Positions 10,671-27,213 of a stretch of 64,000 nucleotides of DNA are shown piece after piece. Made by a program: the position numbers and the translations under genes. Numbering within the stretch: the stretch's first letter is position 1; every line of letters starts with the position of its first letter. The notes under the pieces are model-generated. The model was not told the DNA's origin, searched no databases, and was given only the letters and a program-made list of their open reading frames with translations. The stretch is from Liolophura sinensis (taxonomy: Eukaryota; Mollusca; Polyplacophora; Chitonida; Chitonidae): positions 24,033,265 through 24,097,264 of the forward strand of contig NC_088303.1 in the NCBI RefSeq assembly GCF_032854445.1. Direction: 5' to 3'.

Positions 10671-13215
10671 TCACGCGCATCGAAATTCACGTGCATGAAA
10701 TTCTTTATGAACTTCTTTATCATACAATTATAGTAAGTTTCTTTTTCGCTCCAGTAATAAAGATTTTACTTTCTTTTTTTTGGGGGGGGGGGTCTTCGCT
10801 CATAATCAATGCTTTTATTGATTCTGATCTCCAAAGTTTAATATAGAAATGAATTACCTGTGTGATTTACCGGAAGTATTGCACGGCGCTTGTGATTTGG
10901 CATTTGTTCACAGCTAAGTGCATCACGTTGTGAATTCCCAGACAAAGACCACTTATATAACATTCAATTATCGGCGCTGTGGGGAATCCGTTTTCACTCA
11001 CTTTATGAACTCTGTGCCTGGACCAGCAATGATTTACCGTTATTTTTTCACAATAAAGATTCCTGAAGGCGTTTGGCTGGTACTGGACTGATTTAGAGGA
11101 CAGAATCGTCAGACGTTCACGCCTTGTTATTATCCGTAATACTGCAAAAGACCGAGTCATAGGCGATCTCCCGAGAGGCTGCAGTCGTGCTGTAGAAGAC
11201 ATGTGCTAATAAACAGCTGACAGCCATTATCAAACTGTGATTCCTTAACACATTTAAATGTCTGCCTCAAAATTCACATCGGCTATTATCCAAATAGCTT
11301 GTAAGACTAATAAGATATTCCCTTAATAGATATCCTATTGTAATAATACATAATCAAAATGTACTCAACAACGGCTTGTAAACCTTGTCAGGTTAGACTA
11401 ATAGACAGTACGTGTAGGGATACATTAATAAGGTAGTAATATACATAATATAATATACATAATGCGAAGACGAAGTCAATAGAAAATAGGTTATTTCATC
11501 TTGCATTTCCAGCGTTGGGTGATCATATGACTGATATCACCAAAAAACAAGTGGGAATTTTTTTCTTGGTTTAGTATTCAATATATTGTCGATCAAATGA
11601 GCCCTTCGTGTAAATGAAGTATCATGTAGACCATGCTTTATCCATACCAAGAAGATTGTTTAACTTTATACGACACTACCATACCCCAAATGCACTCTGG
11701 AGTGCCCATAAAATGTTTTTTCTAAGACTTGGAGTTACCTGTGTACGTTTGAAAACAAATAACGAACAAATAACGATGACATTTCATAGCTTCACACGGC
11801 TGGCTAACAATGTCTTCTCGTTTGTCTTATGCATTTCCTTCCGCTTCCTGGCAGACAATGGCGGCTTGGGGGGAAACTTTTACAATAAACTATACAATGA
11901 TATAGTCAATTAATTGGAAAAAGCCAGGAAGGAAGTTGGAAAGTTTGTTACAATTTGTTGACAGAGGAGAGTAATGTTCACAGTGTTAAGCTTACACCAG
12001 TTAATCAGAGCGAGATATATCTGTTATCACAATACCGGTACGGATAATGAGTCAGTTCCAAGCTCGTATAAACTGGCGCGAAGCTAATCATATGGACATC
12101 CTTACACTAAGATGATATACACACTTGAGTGGATGTGTCAAACTCGGAAGATTTATATCACCTTGCTTTCATATATCATTTATTTAGTAGATTTCCTCTT
12201 GAATGCTTGTTTTGAAAACAATGCCCAAGTGTAAAAAGACTTATTCGTAGGCTTTTAAACAACAAAGTTACTGACGGTACAGGAGAAACTAGCGGAAATA
12301 TTAGTACCGGTATGGTAGAATAATGCAGGATTTCTCAAATGACCTATCGTGGCCCTCACTGGCTGACTGCCACTGCCAGGAGCATTACAATGATGTCGCG
12401 TGTTCGAATGCACATGTAGTTCTTTCAACTGAAGCTTTAAATCAGGAAGTTTATCAGGTACCCTGCAAAGTGTGGTATTTTACCCTGAACACTCCGATTT
12501 TCCCTAATTATAACCCAACCGCCATCACGTAAGTGAACGAGTCTTCATTCAGGCGTTACACTACTTAAATGAAATAAATCAAAGTAAAACAAATCAAGCG
12601 GCATGTCAGTTATCGTAAAAGGAACAAAACTGAAACATTTAATGAATTAAAGCAACTCTGATTTGCTTTTTTAACTTTAAACAATAAAGGAAAAGGCAGG
12701 AGGGAAAAATTCAATTTTCGTTCGCAATGGATTCAAGCTCAGACATGCATGGTCAATATTTTAAAAATTTCCGATTTTCTCTGACGTCCTTGCAGCGTTA
12801 CAGAGCCAGGACTACCGTTATACCAATACAGAAACATGATCAACGGGAAAGTAACTTCTGCATTAGAATTCAAGCTTGGTATTCTCGAGATGTCTTCATT
12901 TATTGAGCCATCGTCTGGAAAATCACATTGCAACTGAAATTGTTATACAATACATTAACAATACAGCGTGGAGAGTAAAACAAGAGCAGCCGCGACAGCG
13001 TGATAGTTGGCAAATGGTGATATGTAGGCAAGTAGGTAAAAAAAATGTTATACACACAGTTCAAGGTGTTTCCAGACATTTAAGTTCTAAAATTTAAAGT
13101 GAACTGTGCCTCTTTGATGTTGGTTTAACTCAAACGTGAATGGAAAATGAGGTTTTTAAAACAACATAATTTAAAGCATTGTTCCCCCTTTGGCCTGAGA
13201 GTCAATAATAAAGCA
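10671..13215. other. Intergenic, no gene seen
   Basis: A T-run followed by a G-run lies at about 10773-10792. A copy of the short dispersed motif is at 12981-13028. Open frames are short and AT-rich with no family resemblance. Confidence 0.55.
12981..13028 (+). repeat. Short dispersed motif, copy 3 (divergent)
   Basis: agagcagccgcgacagcgtg, then atagttggcaaatggtgata and tgtaggc. Related to the copies at 7676, 8516 and 52055. Confidence 0.45.
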
Positions 13216-13440
13216 GGACCCAGTTGTTTGTAAGTGTATTAGCTTATACTGATATTAAGTAATATTTTTAATTTAAATTCTTAGTCAAACTCAGCAGTCA
13301 TTACAGTTCTCCAAATCAAAGTATAACAGCAGCAGTTTTAGTTCATATCTAATATAATGTTATACAATTTTTAGCACAAAATTGAAGACTTAACTTAAAT
13401 CTGTTATTAAGTCTTAATCCAGTTTTCAACAACCGGGCCC
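13216..13440. mobile_element. MITE-like element with GGGCCC terminal inverted repeats
   Basis: The left end reads ggacccagttgtttgt. The right end, reverse-complemented, reads gggcccggttgttgaaaact. The element is 225 bp, AT-rich and non-coding, with an internal hairpin-forming segment (agacttaa... ttaagtct, about 13386-13412). The G-rich end followed by GTTGTT and TTAA-rich sequence is a pattern I know from animal MITEs; no transposase is present. Target-site duplication is unclear. Confidence 0.55.
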
Positions 13441-14214
13441 AGCCCTCTGTATATAATATTAGTACAGTGAGCTTATTAACAGATGGTCGGAGTTTCCTTA
13501 CTAGTTAACACAGAATAGAAATATAGTTATTAAATGACACAAATTATCATAACTCATCGGAAGATATCTGAAGACATCTTGTAGCTTGGTTGAATGCAGA
13601 GCGTCAAGTGATAAAGGAAGACATTGAAACTGGAACATATATTCAGGAGCAAGAAATGAGAGGATTCAAAGAATCGTCCAAATAATTAGTGCTAAAAAAC
13701 TAACTGGCCTTACATTTTATCAACTGTCCTAATCGTATGTGTCAAACAGCGAGTGCACCTAACATACACATACTCTGTACAATAACCAGCTCTGTGAGCC
13801 CGCCTTCCATCATTTCTGGTCTTTTCTGAGCTGTTTTACGCTTTAAGACTGATACAAAACGAAACGGTTTCTGCTGATGTTTTATTTTCGCTCCACGAAC
13901 AACAAAGACACACAGTAATGAGTCATTAAATATTGCCAATTTTCCCATGTCTATGACCAAGGAGATAAAAGCAAAGTTTGGGGATAACAAAGCTTTGTAT
14001 TAGAAAAAAGCAGTTTTACCACAAAGCGAAACTTCCAAGAGTATTTGCTTAATCTTTCTCATCGATTTCGTTTTCCTTTAAGGTTGAGTTATATTGTTGA
14101 TCTGTAGCGTATTTTGCCGTTGTGCCGCTTTTTTCTCCCCTTTCAGAATCTAGACAAGAGCCTTTGAGGATTTCTGATCCGACAACAAGATTTTAAAAAA
14201 TAGGTTTTGGAAGA

Positions 14215-14500
14215 AACGTCTTTTGATTTTTTTTTTGATTGGTGTTTTACGCCGTTCTCAAGAATATTTCACTTATACGATGGCTGCCAGCATTATGGTG
14301 GGCGGAAACCGGGCAGAGCCCAGAGGAAACCCACGACCATCCGCAGGTTGCTGCCAGGCCTTCCCACATACGGCCGGAGAGGAAGCCAGCATGAGCTGGA
14401 CTTGAACTCACAGCGACCGCATTGGTGAGAGACTCCTGGGTCATTACGCTGCACTAGCGCGCTAACCAACTGAGCCACGGAGGCCCCCAACGTCTTTTGA
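14215..14500 (-). mobile_element. Full-length tRNA-derived SINE with 12-bp TSD
   Basis: The body is 14227-14488, flanked by perfect direct repeats aacgtcttttga at 14215-14226 and 14489-14500. On the minus strand the head starts gcctccgtggctcagttggt (A-box), with the B-box gagttcaagtcc. It ends in a poly-A tail (the T-run at 14227-14236). Head, body and tail match the copy at 33923-34191. The head implies RNA polymerase III transcription and mobilisation by a LINE. Confidence 0.93.
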
Positions 14501-14516
14501 AACATTTTTGTTACAA

Positions 14517-17745
<3,229 letters not shown>

Positions 17746-17986
17746 TTGATTTATTTATTTCTTTGATTGGTGTTTTACCCCATACTCAAGAAACCTTCGC
17801 TTGTACAACGGCCACCAGCAATGTGGTGGGAGTAAACTGGACAGAGCCCAGTGGAAACCCACAGCCATGCTAGCAGACTTTCTCGTGTTGTCCCATGAAG
17901 AACTGGACTCACAGCGACCGCAGTGGTGAGAGGCTCGTAATCATTGTGCTGCACTAGCAATCTAATCACTAGACCACGGAGGCCCA
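17746..17986 (-). mobile_element. SINE (major family), nearly full length, diverged
   Basis: Plus strand from ttgattggtgttttacccca to agaccacggaggccc. It includes the body block gagcccagtggaaaccca and the head block cacagcgaccgcagtggtga. It has several internal deletions relative to 33923-34191. No clean target-site duplication was found. Confidence 0.85.
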
Positions 17987-19962
17987 ATGTCGCAAGTCCA
18001 GCTGCTGTTAGCTCAATCGCAGTGTCCCTATCTGCCAACTCAATGCTAACCGCCTATAACTTCAACCTACTCTTTAACCTGACATCAACGCTTTTGTCGG
18101 CATCGGTGGAATTTGTACACCACTGACTCCGCAAACCTCATACACGATGGTGACAGTGCTTTAGTTTCCGCTGCTAGATCAGGGTTTTCGGTATATCATT
18201 CAGGTAAACAGATAATATGAAAACACAAAATGAATACAAAATGTAAAACAGTCATTATTTTAATATCAAAAGATAACATCATTATGTCCAGGAGAGAACA
18301 TAATCTGTAGGAGGTAGAATAAAAACGCCATAGATAACAAGGTGAAATATTATGTCAATAAATATCACTAAAATACAACATCAGAAGCTGAGATTTGTAC
18401 GAAGTCCAAGAAACAACTTAGTATACAGTATGTATATCCATCACACAGAGCCTAAACAACCAAAAGTACCTACATTTCACACTGGACTGACAGGTTGATC
18501 ATCCAGTGAGATGTACAAATTGACCAAGGTCATCCAGGATGGGTGGAATGTTGATGAATATACAATGGAATAACAGGCTGATGATCCACTGACACTGGAT
18601 TATGATGTCTGACGGAGTGGAGCTTCCAGGAAGACAGATTTTAATGTGGCTTTCTGCCATTCACTCACAATGCAAATGAGGGAGACGAATTTCTTCTCCT
18701 TAGTTGTAAAATCTAAAAGCCTGAATGTTCCCAATAAACATCAAGTCAATATTCCCAAGTCAATATATGTGCAAACATCATGTAAGTATAAATTTCTCCA
18801 TACAAAAATAAGGGTTATATCAAACAGCTACAGAGTACATGTACATATTTTATATACAAACAATACATCACAAAATAAACGCTTCAACTTATAAAACCAA
18901 TACTATACATTTAGATTAAAATTATTGCACCAAAAACATTGACACAAAAACAACCTTACTTTTACAGTCAGGACATGGATTTTCGAAGAACACCTGGCAA
19001 ATGAACTGGAAATTCTAAATCAAAACAAACCTTTGGCAGTTATGACACAAATGGAAACCACCTCACCCACCAAAAAACAAGATCTTATCTTAACAAAATA
19101 CAAGGTTACATTTGTTGTGTTGCCAGTCTTGGCACTCTTGTGTATCTCATTCCAAGACTAGACATCAGGGAGAACCATAGAACTTCCCTGGAATTTGTAA
19201 ACTTCCAGTGGGTAAAATTCATGACTTTGTTATGCTCTTATTTACTGCATCCATCCATTCTCTTTAAGTCTTGCTTTAAGGTAACAAAAGATATATTGGC
19301 AAACAAAAAAGTTTATCATAATGTCAAAGAACAATAGGTCCATTCATCAAAAAACAGTATTGAAATGCCCTGTTCAGATTTTCTAATCACCTTAGTAACC
19401 TCGTGCTTTAAAATTAAATATCTTGGTTTCAGATTTAGTTGAAAGAAAAGCACTGCCAGTATACATACAACCATTTTCTTAGCACTCTCCATTATGATTT
19501 ACAGCATTGTTGACTTTGTTTGATAGGTTCTGTATGCACTATGAAATATGACATTTAAAAAGCAAGAAACAGGATGTGACTCGTCCTGAACACCTCTTTT
19601 CATGTTAGCACCGTCTTGACTGAGAATTCCATCACAGTTATGTTAAAATGCGTAGTATGTGATAAAATTTAGCAGGTCACCATAGCAGACAGGTGAAGTA
19701 TGAAGTCCATATCAGTATTTAGACCATGCCAGTACAAAGCTCACAAGCATGAAGTCCATGTCAGCATTTAGACCCTGCCAGCATAAAGCTCACGTCAGTA
19801 TGAAGTTGGCATGAAAACAACTGTCTGTATGATGTACACGCCAGTATGAAGTTTGCATGAATATGAAGTCCACACCAGTATGAAGTCTGTATTCGTCAGT
19901 GAGATCAATACATGCACTACCGAGATGTTAGCACGGGGCAGATTCCAATGAATTATGAACCT
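17987..19962. other. Region downstream of the PH-domain gene, partly its 3' UTR
   Basis: Non-coding and AT-rich. The part just below 19963 must be 3' UTR of the minus-strand gene, but I could not place the poly(A) site. It contains an imperfect about 50-bp repeat at 19697-19895. Confidence 0.5.
19697..19895. repeat. Imperfect about 50-bp tandem repeat, probably in the 3' UTR
   Basis: tgaagtcca recurs at 19701 and 19750, then as variants near 19801 and 19869, within a unit containing tatttagacc, tgccag and aaagctcac. Three to four decaying copies are seen. If transcribed it lies in the 3' UTR of the PH-domain gene. Confidence 0.65.
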
Positions 19963-20022
19963 TTAGGAGTTCTGTGAGCCTTGAGTTTTCTGAAGGGCTA
20001 AACGCGACATCCTCTCAAATTC
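19963..20022 (-). CDS. PH-domain gene, terminal exon 9
   Basis: Acceptor CTTTTTCAG|GAA. It encodes 19 residues beginning EFERMSRLAL, then stops at TAA (19965-19963). The stop follows a short amphipathic helix. Confidence 0.83.
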   Translation of the reverse strand, partial: EFERMSRLALQKTQGSQNS

Positions 20023-23000
20023 CTGAAAAAGACACAAACCCAGTTATTTGTATTCAAATGAATGATACAATCAAGAGCTTCAGAAATCCCCTTAAAGAAA
20101 ACAGATTTCAGAAAAAAAAAGTTGAAAAGATGTGACTATTAAGAGACTGGTTTACAAATCACACTGGAATTTTTTAATGTTTGAAAAAGTACAGAAAGTT
20201 TAAACAGGGGGATATTCAGATTAAAACTCATACAAGGTGAAAAATTAATTACCTCTATGTCTGCTAAAACGCGCGGACTAATCTCTCGCCTTGGGGACAC
20301 TTTAGGAGAAGGGGGCTGTGCTTGAGCTGCTTCTGCACGGAGACAATTTCCTGGTGCTATTTCATTGGCTGGTTCAGGCTGAGGTGATTCCTTCCCATTT
20401 CGCTTTCTCCTAAACCAACCTTTACCTTTGTTCACCTTAGCTAATGAAATACTGTCCAAGGAGGAGTCATTAGGCGGGATCCTGCTACCATGGTTACTGT
20501 CACTCACTGGAACTGACGGTCTTTGATTGACAGCACTATCCTCTCCTCTGGGACTTTCCTGTGGTACTGAAAGAGCAAGTCCTGTTAACTTAAGACTCTG
20601 AGTTCTCTTGCGAGATTCTTTCTGGATTTTGCCAGAGAAGAGTCCATGGCGACGCTGATTCTCTGGGCTGCCACGGTTGTTGTTGGCGAGGTCCAGCCAT
20701 GTGGGACGCAAGGTCTGGCGGTCTTTCTCTCTGTATGTCAAATCTTGATCGATCACCTGCAGCCGGCTGGTCAATTCCTTTACCTGCTCCTCCATAAACG
20801 GGCTGTTGTTGTTGCTGTTTGCCTCTGTTGGGGGCTTCTGCCTTCCAACAAATCGAAAGAGAGGTTTCTTCCTTGAAGTGTTCACTGTTCGTAGCTCCAT
20901 TTGTCTCTGAAGTGTATCAACCTGTAAGAATATGTTACAGTTAGTAATGGCCACATTTGATTGGTGTTTTACATTGTACTCAAGAATATTTCACTTATAC
21001 GACGCCGGCCTGCCTTATGGTGGGAGGAAACCGCGCAGAGCCTGGGAAAAACCCACACCCATCCGCAGGTTGATGACAGACCTTACTAATTACGGCCGGA
21101 GAGGTAGCCAGCATGAGCTCACAGTGACCGCATTGGTGAGAGGCTCCTGGGTTATTACGCTGCGCCAGTGCGCTAACAAACTGAGCCACGGGGCCCATAT
21201 GGCCACAAGTAGAAAAACTCAAACAGCTAAAGACTTCAGGTTATACCAATGCATAAAATAATGTACATGCAATGAACTGAATGTACAGGTACATCTATCT
21301 TGATGTGTCAGCTACATTGTATCATAAATGTAGAATTTGTATAATTTTATGTACAAAACTTGTCTTTATCAAGATCTATAGATTTGGATTAAAAGTCCAC
21401 TGGTTCATAATTTTGGACAAGCTGGTCTGGGTAAACTGTACAAAGTATCAAATAAACAGATCAGAACAGAACACACCTTCAACTGGGTGGACAAGCGCCG
21501 CTGTCGCAGAGAAGTGATCTCCTGAACCAGTTGCTCTTCCTGCACCTTCTTATCCAAATTTTTGGGCACAGACTGGCTTACGTGCATTAAGGAAGCTCGC
21601 TGTCATGTAGAAAACAAAATTACATTTATCATTTATGTTTCGTTATTCATTTTTTCTACTTGAAGGTTTTCGTATAGAACAGGTGGAAAAAGTTATGACT
21701 CAACATTCTGTGCACCAGAAGACATCTTTTATTTCAAGACAAGTCACACCATAACAACAAGAGTACACATATTATTACTTTTCAATACGCGAATGCTTTT
21801 TTACTTGAATTACTTTACAAGCAGCTTGCTAATTTATATATCATATTATTTATTTATTTTATTATCAAATTTCTCTCCTCATACCGAAGACGCTAAATCC
21901 ACACATATACATCATCAATAATTTGGAACTGTCTGAATACAGTAAAATTATTTCACCATTTTCCTAAATCATCTATCAGGAAGACAACTGCTGGCTCACC
22001 TTTCTCCTGGTTTCAGACTGTTTTTGCTCCAAGTCATGCTTCAGTTTCAGGACTTGCTGGAGCAGATGTTGACGAGCATCAGACACCACTGAGGTTTCCT
22101 CTGCAGTGCGTACTAACTGAGACGAGGTGTCAGTGTCATGTGTGGTGTCACATGCTAAGTCTTCAGTAATGTCCACGTTGTCTTCAGGCACACTGGAATC
22201 ATCTGCAAAGATAAAACAAGAGTGACACACATCAGTCAACCTGTGATTAAGGGGAGACAACTTTAGTTCACATCTATCAAAATATCTTCACAGTGCAAAT
22301 CACTATCCAAGCCAACAGATGGAATGTAAGCTGTCCTCACATAAAGACTTCATTACTGAGTCTGACAGATGAATTTTTAAATTTCCAGAACATGTTTCAC
22401 ATGTCCATATCAGCCATAGGTATGTACAATAATTTAGTCATTAGTCATGCAGAGGTACACATAAAAAAAAATTTGATCTATTGAAAGGATAATTTCCAAA
22501 AATGCTAAAATTTCTTTGACCTTTGGGTCTCCATGAGTACATTTAACAGCTCTTACCTGACAAGACTGTGGTTCGCATCTGGTCACGGGTGGGTGGGGTA
22601 CCTCCAGGCAGGTGGCTTCTCTCAGGCGTGGATATCCCCTCCCCAATGTTCATGGACCACTCAGCCATTGCAGATTCACTGTCAGCAGCCAGAAATATGG
22701 GGAAGTATCGCTACGGAAACAGTGAAGCACAATACTTCAATATGTTAATAACTGGTGCATAAGTGTGCCCAAGTGATGTAAACTGTGCTAGATGTGAGAT
22801 TTGGACAAGATGTATTTATTTTATTTATTTCATTGATGTTTTATGACGTACTCAGAACGTCGACCAGCATTATGTTGGGAGGAAACCGGACAGAGCCCAT
22901 GGGGAATCCACGACCATCTGCAGGTTGCTGGTAGACCTGTGGACAAGATGTAAGGTGTATTCATGCATTAAAGCGATGTAAGCGGTGTGCAAGTGCTAGG

Positions 23001-26000
23001 TGTGCAAGTGTTATTCTGCCAGCCAAAGCTGGACCAAAATCAGAAAGGTTTGTCGTCTAACTAGTCTAATCACCTTTTACAAAAACCTTAATGAGTTCAG
23101 AGAAATAGTTACCTTGTGATGTAACTCCAAGACAAAGCTCTTGGCCTGGAATCTCTCGTGATGACAGGTAACAGAGAAATTATCCAGGTTAATGGCATCA
23201 ACAGTGACAAAATCCGCAGGTGTGAGGTAACAGTAGAGCCAGCCAGACTTCAGACAGTACCAGTATCTGAAATACACATCAATACACACTGTCAGTCAAC
23301 CATGATGGATAGACATATACAGATACACTGAAGATCATATATAATATTAGATGTTTCAAAAGTCAACATCCTACAATTCTCAACACTGGTGTAGACTTCA
23401 AATTCAATGTTAAACCTAAAGGGAACTAACCTAAACATTTATATGTGCCTATTTCAATTGTACGCTTTTTTTTTCTTCTTTTTTATTTCCTGGTCTAAAA
23501 TCGAAGAAGGCTCTTAAGCTGTTTCTGATTTTAGTAGATGATTTTTAAATATTTATTTTTACCCTATACTGAAAAACTGGACATTGAAAAATAAATAAAA
23601 ATCTGTGCCTCCATATACATGTGTTCATGACGTCGATTCTATAAAATCTGTCAGTGTGTTCAGAACTGCAGTGTAACCTTCTCAATACAGCTCGGTCAAC
23701 TTACTTGACCCATGCTCCATCCTGATGCCTCCTCTCCAGATAGCCGCAATGGTCAGGCGTCCCTAACTGCTGGACAGGCAGGTGTTTGACTGTGACAGGC
23801 TTGTGACGTCTTGGCACCTGCTGGGAAGAGTCACCTGTCTCCTCACCTCGCTCTACACTCTCTTCTTTACACGACTTCTTCTGGAAACAGAGATACCAAA
23901 CTGTATTTAGCACATACATATACACATATATACATGAGTGCAATAGTACTGACTATACAGCCTGGGTTTCCCTTTAAAGTAAATCGAGGTATCACAGAAT
24001 ATCAATACATGCATTATTTACCTCTACTACAATAGAGCTGGCTTTGTCTGAAAATGTCTGAGTCAGTTGTTACAGATTTAGATGTTTATATACACCTACA
24101 TGGAATGCCACAGTGATTACAATGCAAGGTACAAGTGTGTATAGTACATACATGCACGTATACCATGCACTGTCATTAATGTATGTATAATATATGACAT
24201 ATGCATTCATAAACACCAGCCTATATGCTATATGCACAGAAGCATAAATATACACATAATTATGCACCCTGCAGTGACATGTCCCAAGCCTCACAGTGAT
24301 AGCATGGGAATTAACACCTAAATCATAATGTTTACTAATCTAGGTAAAAATGTAAAATGTTCCTATCTTGTAAAAGTATCTGTCTATATATGTAAATACA
24401 TGTGTGTATCTACATAAGTTGTTCATGTATCAGAAACTGCTCTTTCTATGTGTGAAAAACATGTCAAGTGTGTATATGTACATGTGCTAAAGTATATGCA
24501 CTTTTTACATTTGCAGACAGTGTACCATATACTCCTGAGTACAAATTCATACATTATAAGTTAATGTATTCACCTAAATAGATTTATGGCCCTATTCGCT
24601 TAAGCTCTGCTATCACAGCTAACAACAATCTTATTCATTTCACAGTAATCATTACAGGACATAGTAACCATGCATTCTTCACACACACTTCCAGCACATT
24701 TGTAAACTTTTCAATGACTAGATCATGGAGGTAAACGGTTTGCGGCAGGTCTTTGATCTGCTCTAGACGGCAGGATAACATGCCTGAAATGGCCTGGGCT
24801 ATTCATACCTACGTCAGTTAAAGAGGACTAGATGACGACAAACTGTCAACACCGATAATAGTACTAGTCATTTGGAAGCAACCATGCATGATGTGACATG
24901 CTTGATTGATCCTCAAACATTCTGGCACGTGTCCATGAGGTTTGACCCCGTGCACATTTACATGGGGAAAGTTTTTAATTAACGTAAGACCCCACGTCAC
25001 TTCAAGGCCTTTACGCGAAAGTTCAAATATCTGTATTCAAATATATGTATGAACTAAAGTGCACAGATCATAAAAGGACATTCATCAGTAAAAATGAAAA
25101 TTATTTCTCAATTCAGTTAAAATCGACTCACAAATCATAACTATAAATACACATAAGTGCATGTTTAGTGAAGCTGAAAGCATTTGACTCAAATCCATGG
25201 TACAATCTGGTGACTAAGCATATAAAATATCAGCAAAGAAACACAGATTGACAGAAGTGTTTGAAACGGATACTGAACAGTGTCAGGAGCTACAGATACA
25301 TGTCTGTGTGGTAGATGTGACATACACATAGCTCAACTTACATGTACATACATGTACATATATACATGTACACATGTGGGCATGTGTGTGACCATCGTAT
25401 GTTAACAGGACATGTATGACCCCCATAAAACCAGTCATACATGTGCACTGTTCAGAACGAACTAATTTATGCTGTGGAAAACCAGATCCAGCTTAACCAT
25501 GTTCACAGATTCTTAATAGAATTGCACCCAGGTGAAGCCTCCTGTTTTTACGTTCTTGATCATTTATGCACCTTATTCAAGTTGATCTTTTAACAGTACC
25601 AGACACTATACATGTATATATGAACTTTGGCTACTTTTGTAATCCTAAATGTGCGAAAGTGTTGCCTCAAAACGTACAATTTTCCCACTCACATGTACAC
25701 AGAAATCTCAATCAAAAATATGCAGCATATACATGGATGTAAAAGGCAGACTCCACTAGACCCAACAACCACAACAACTGCCAGAATTCATGTATCACTT
25801 GAATAGGAAATAATCATAGTACGCTTCCTGTATTCAATTTCCAGTAAAACGTAGTATATGTACATTGGTTAACTTCTGTGGTTGTTTATATATATAAATA
25901 TCTAGTGGAACTCGTCCTTTACAATACCTGTAGTAATGCCACAGGTGAGGTTTACCTTGCTAGAGAAGATGGGTATGCACCTGCCCTGCTGTCTGCTCTG

Positions 26001-27156
26001 TTTACGCATGTTCTCAGTTTTCAGTACCTTATATGCACTGCGACCGGCAAAACTGGTTTCCCAGTCAATAAGTCAATCTCACATCAATATCGGCTTTGTG
26101 AATACAACAACAGAACCTCAGCTACTTTCTTGACTGCTGACATCTTACACAGAATTCACACAAGGCGGTATCTGGTAGGTCCATGAACACAAAGGCTGTT
26201 AAACTTGTTGATACACTGTACTAATCCCTAGAGAACACTGTCACACAGTGTCATACTGCCACAGTATCACACTGCCACAGTGTCATACTGTCAGCAATAC
26301 TGCACTCATACCAGTGCTCCTATAGCTATCTAGAAGCACGTGCACAAAACATTTAATCATGCATGGTCACGTTTAACGATACTGATTAAGGTAGAATGGA
26401 CAAGTGCCTGAAACTTTACACATCATCAGTCACAAAAATATCCTGCTTTAGAAATCCAAATTTACACAACGCCCTGCTTGCAACTTAAAAGTTGTGCCAT
26501 ACAGGTAAATTGGTAACGAATGACAAATTATTAACTGTACAGACGCGCTCATAACAGCAGCACATGCAACAGATGGCTGGATGTTAAACCCACCAGCTGT
26601 CACTGTATAAATATACTGGATTCACCAAGGCCAACACATCACACCAACACACAGGCATACATGTACCGGTAAGCCCGTCAAGATGAGGGCTAACTACTGT
26701 ACAATACTGACTATGGTTAATAGACTGGTTTGTACAATACCGTGCTCTATGTGGACTCTATTTAATAGATCTACCCTATTATAGCACGGACATTTAAACA
26801 CTAAAGAAAAATCGCTACATACAATGGATCAGCTTTGTTTGGTGCCAGGCACATATGACTGATTCACAGCAGTGGCATCAGTTTGACAATGTTTTACAGC
26901 CCACTTGTTTAGTGCATGGTACCGAGGTTTTACAGTGACATTGTGAATCTGAATGCTGAACATTTATACTTTGTCTATCAAGTTTTTTCAACTCTAAAGC
27001 TCTCAGCACAACTCTCAGCTACGTGTAGCAGTGGGATATCTTCTCAGGTCACAGATATCCAGTTTATCAAGTACTTTGTATTAAAACCTTTATACAAAAG
27101 CTTCACAATGACTTTCAGTCAACATAGGAACAGGTAATAAATTATATGTACCAGTA

Positions 27157-27213
<57 letters not shown>

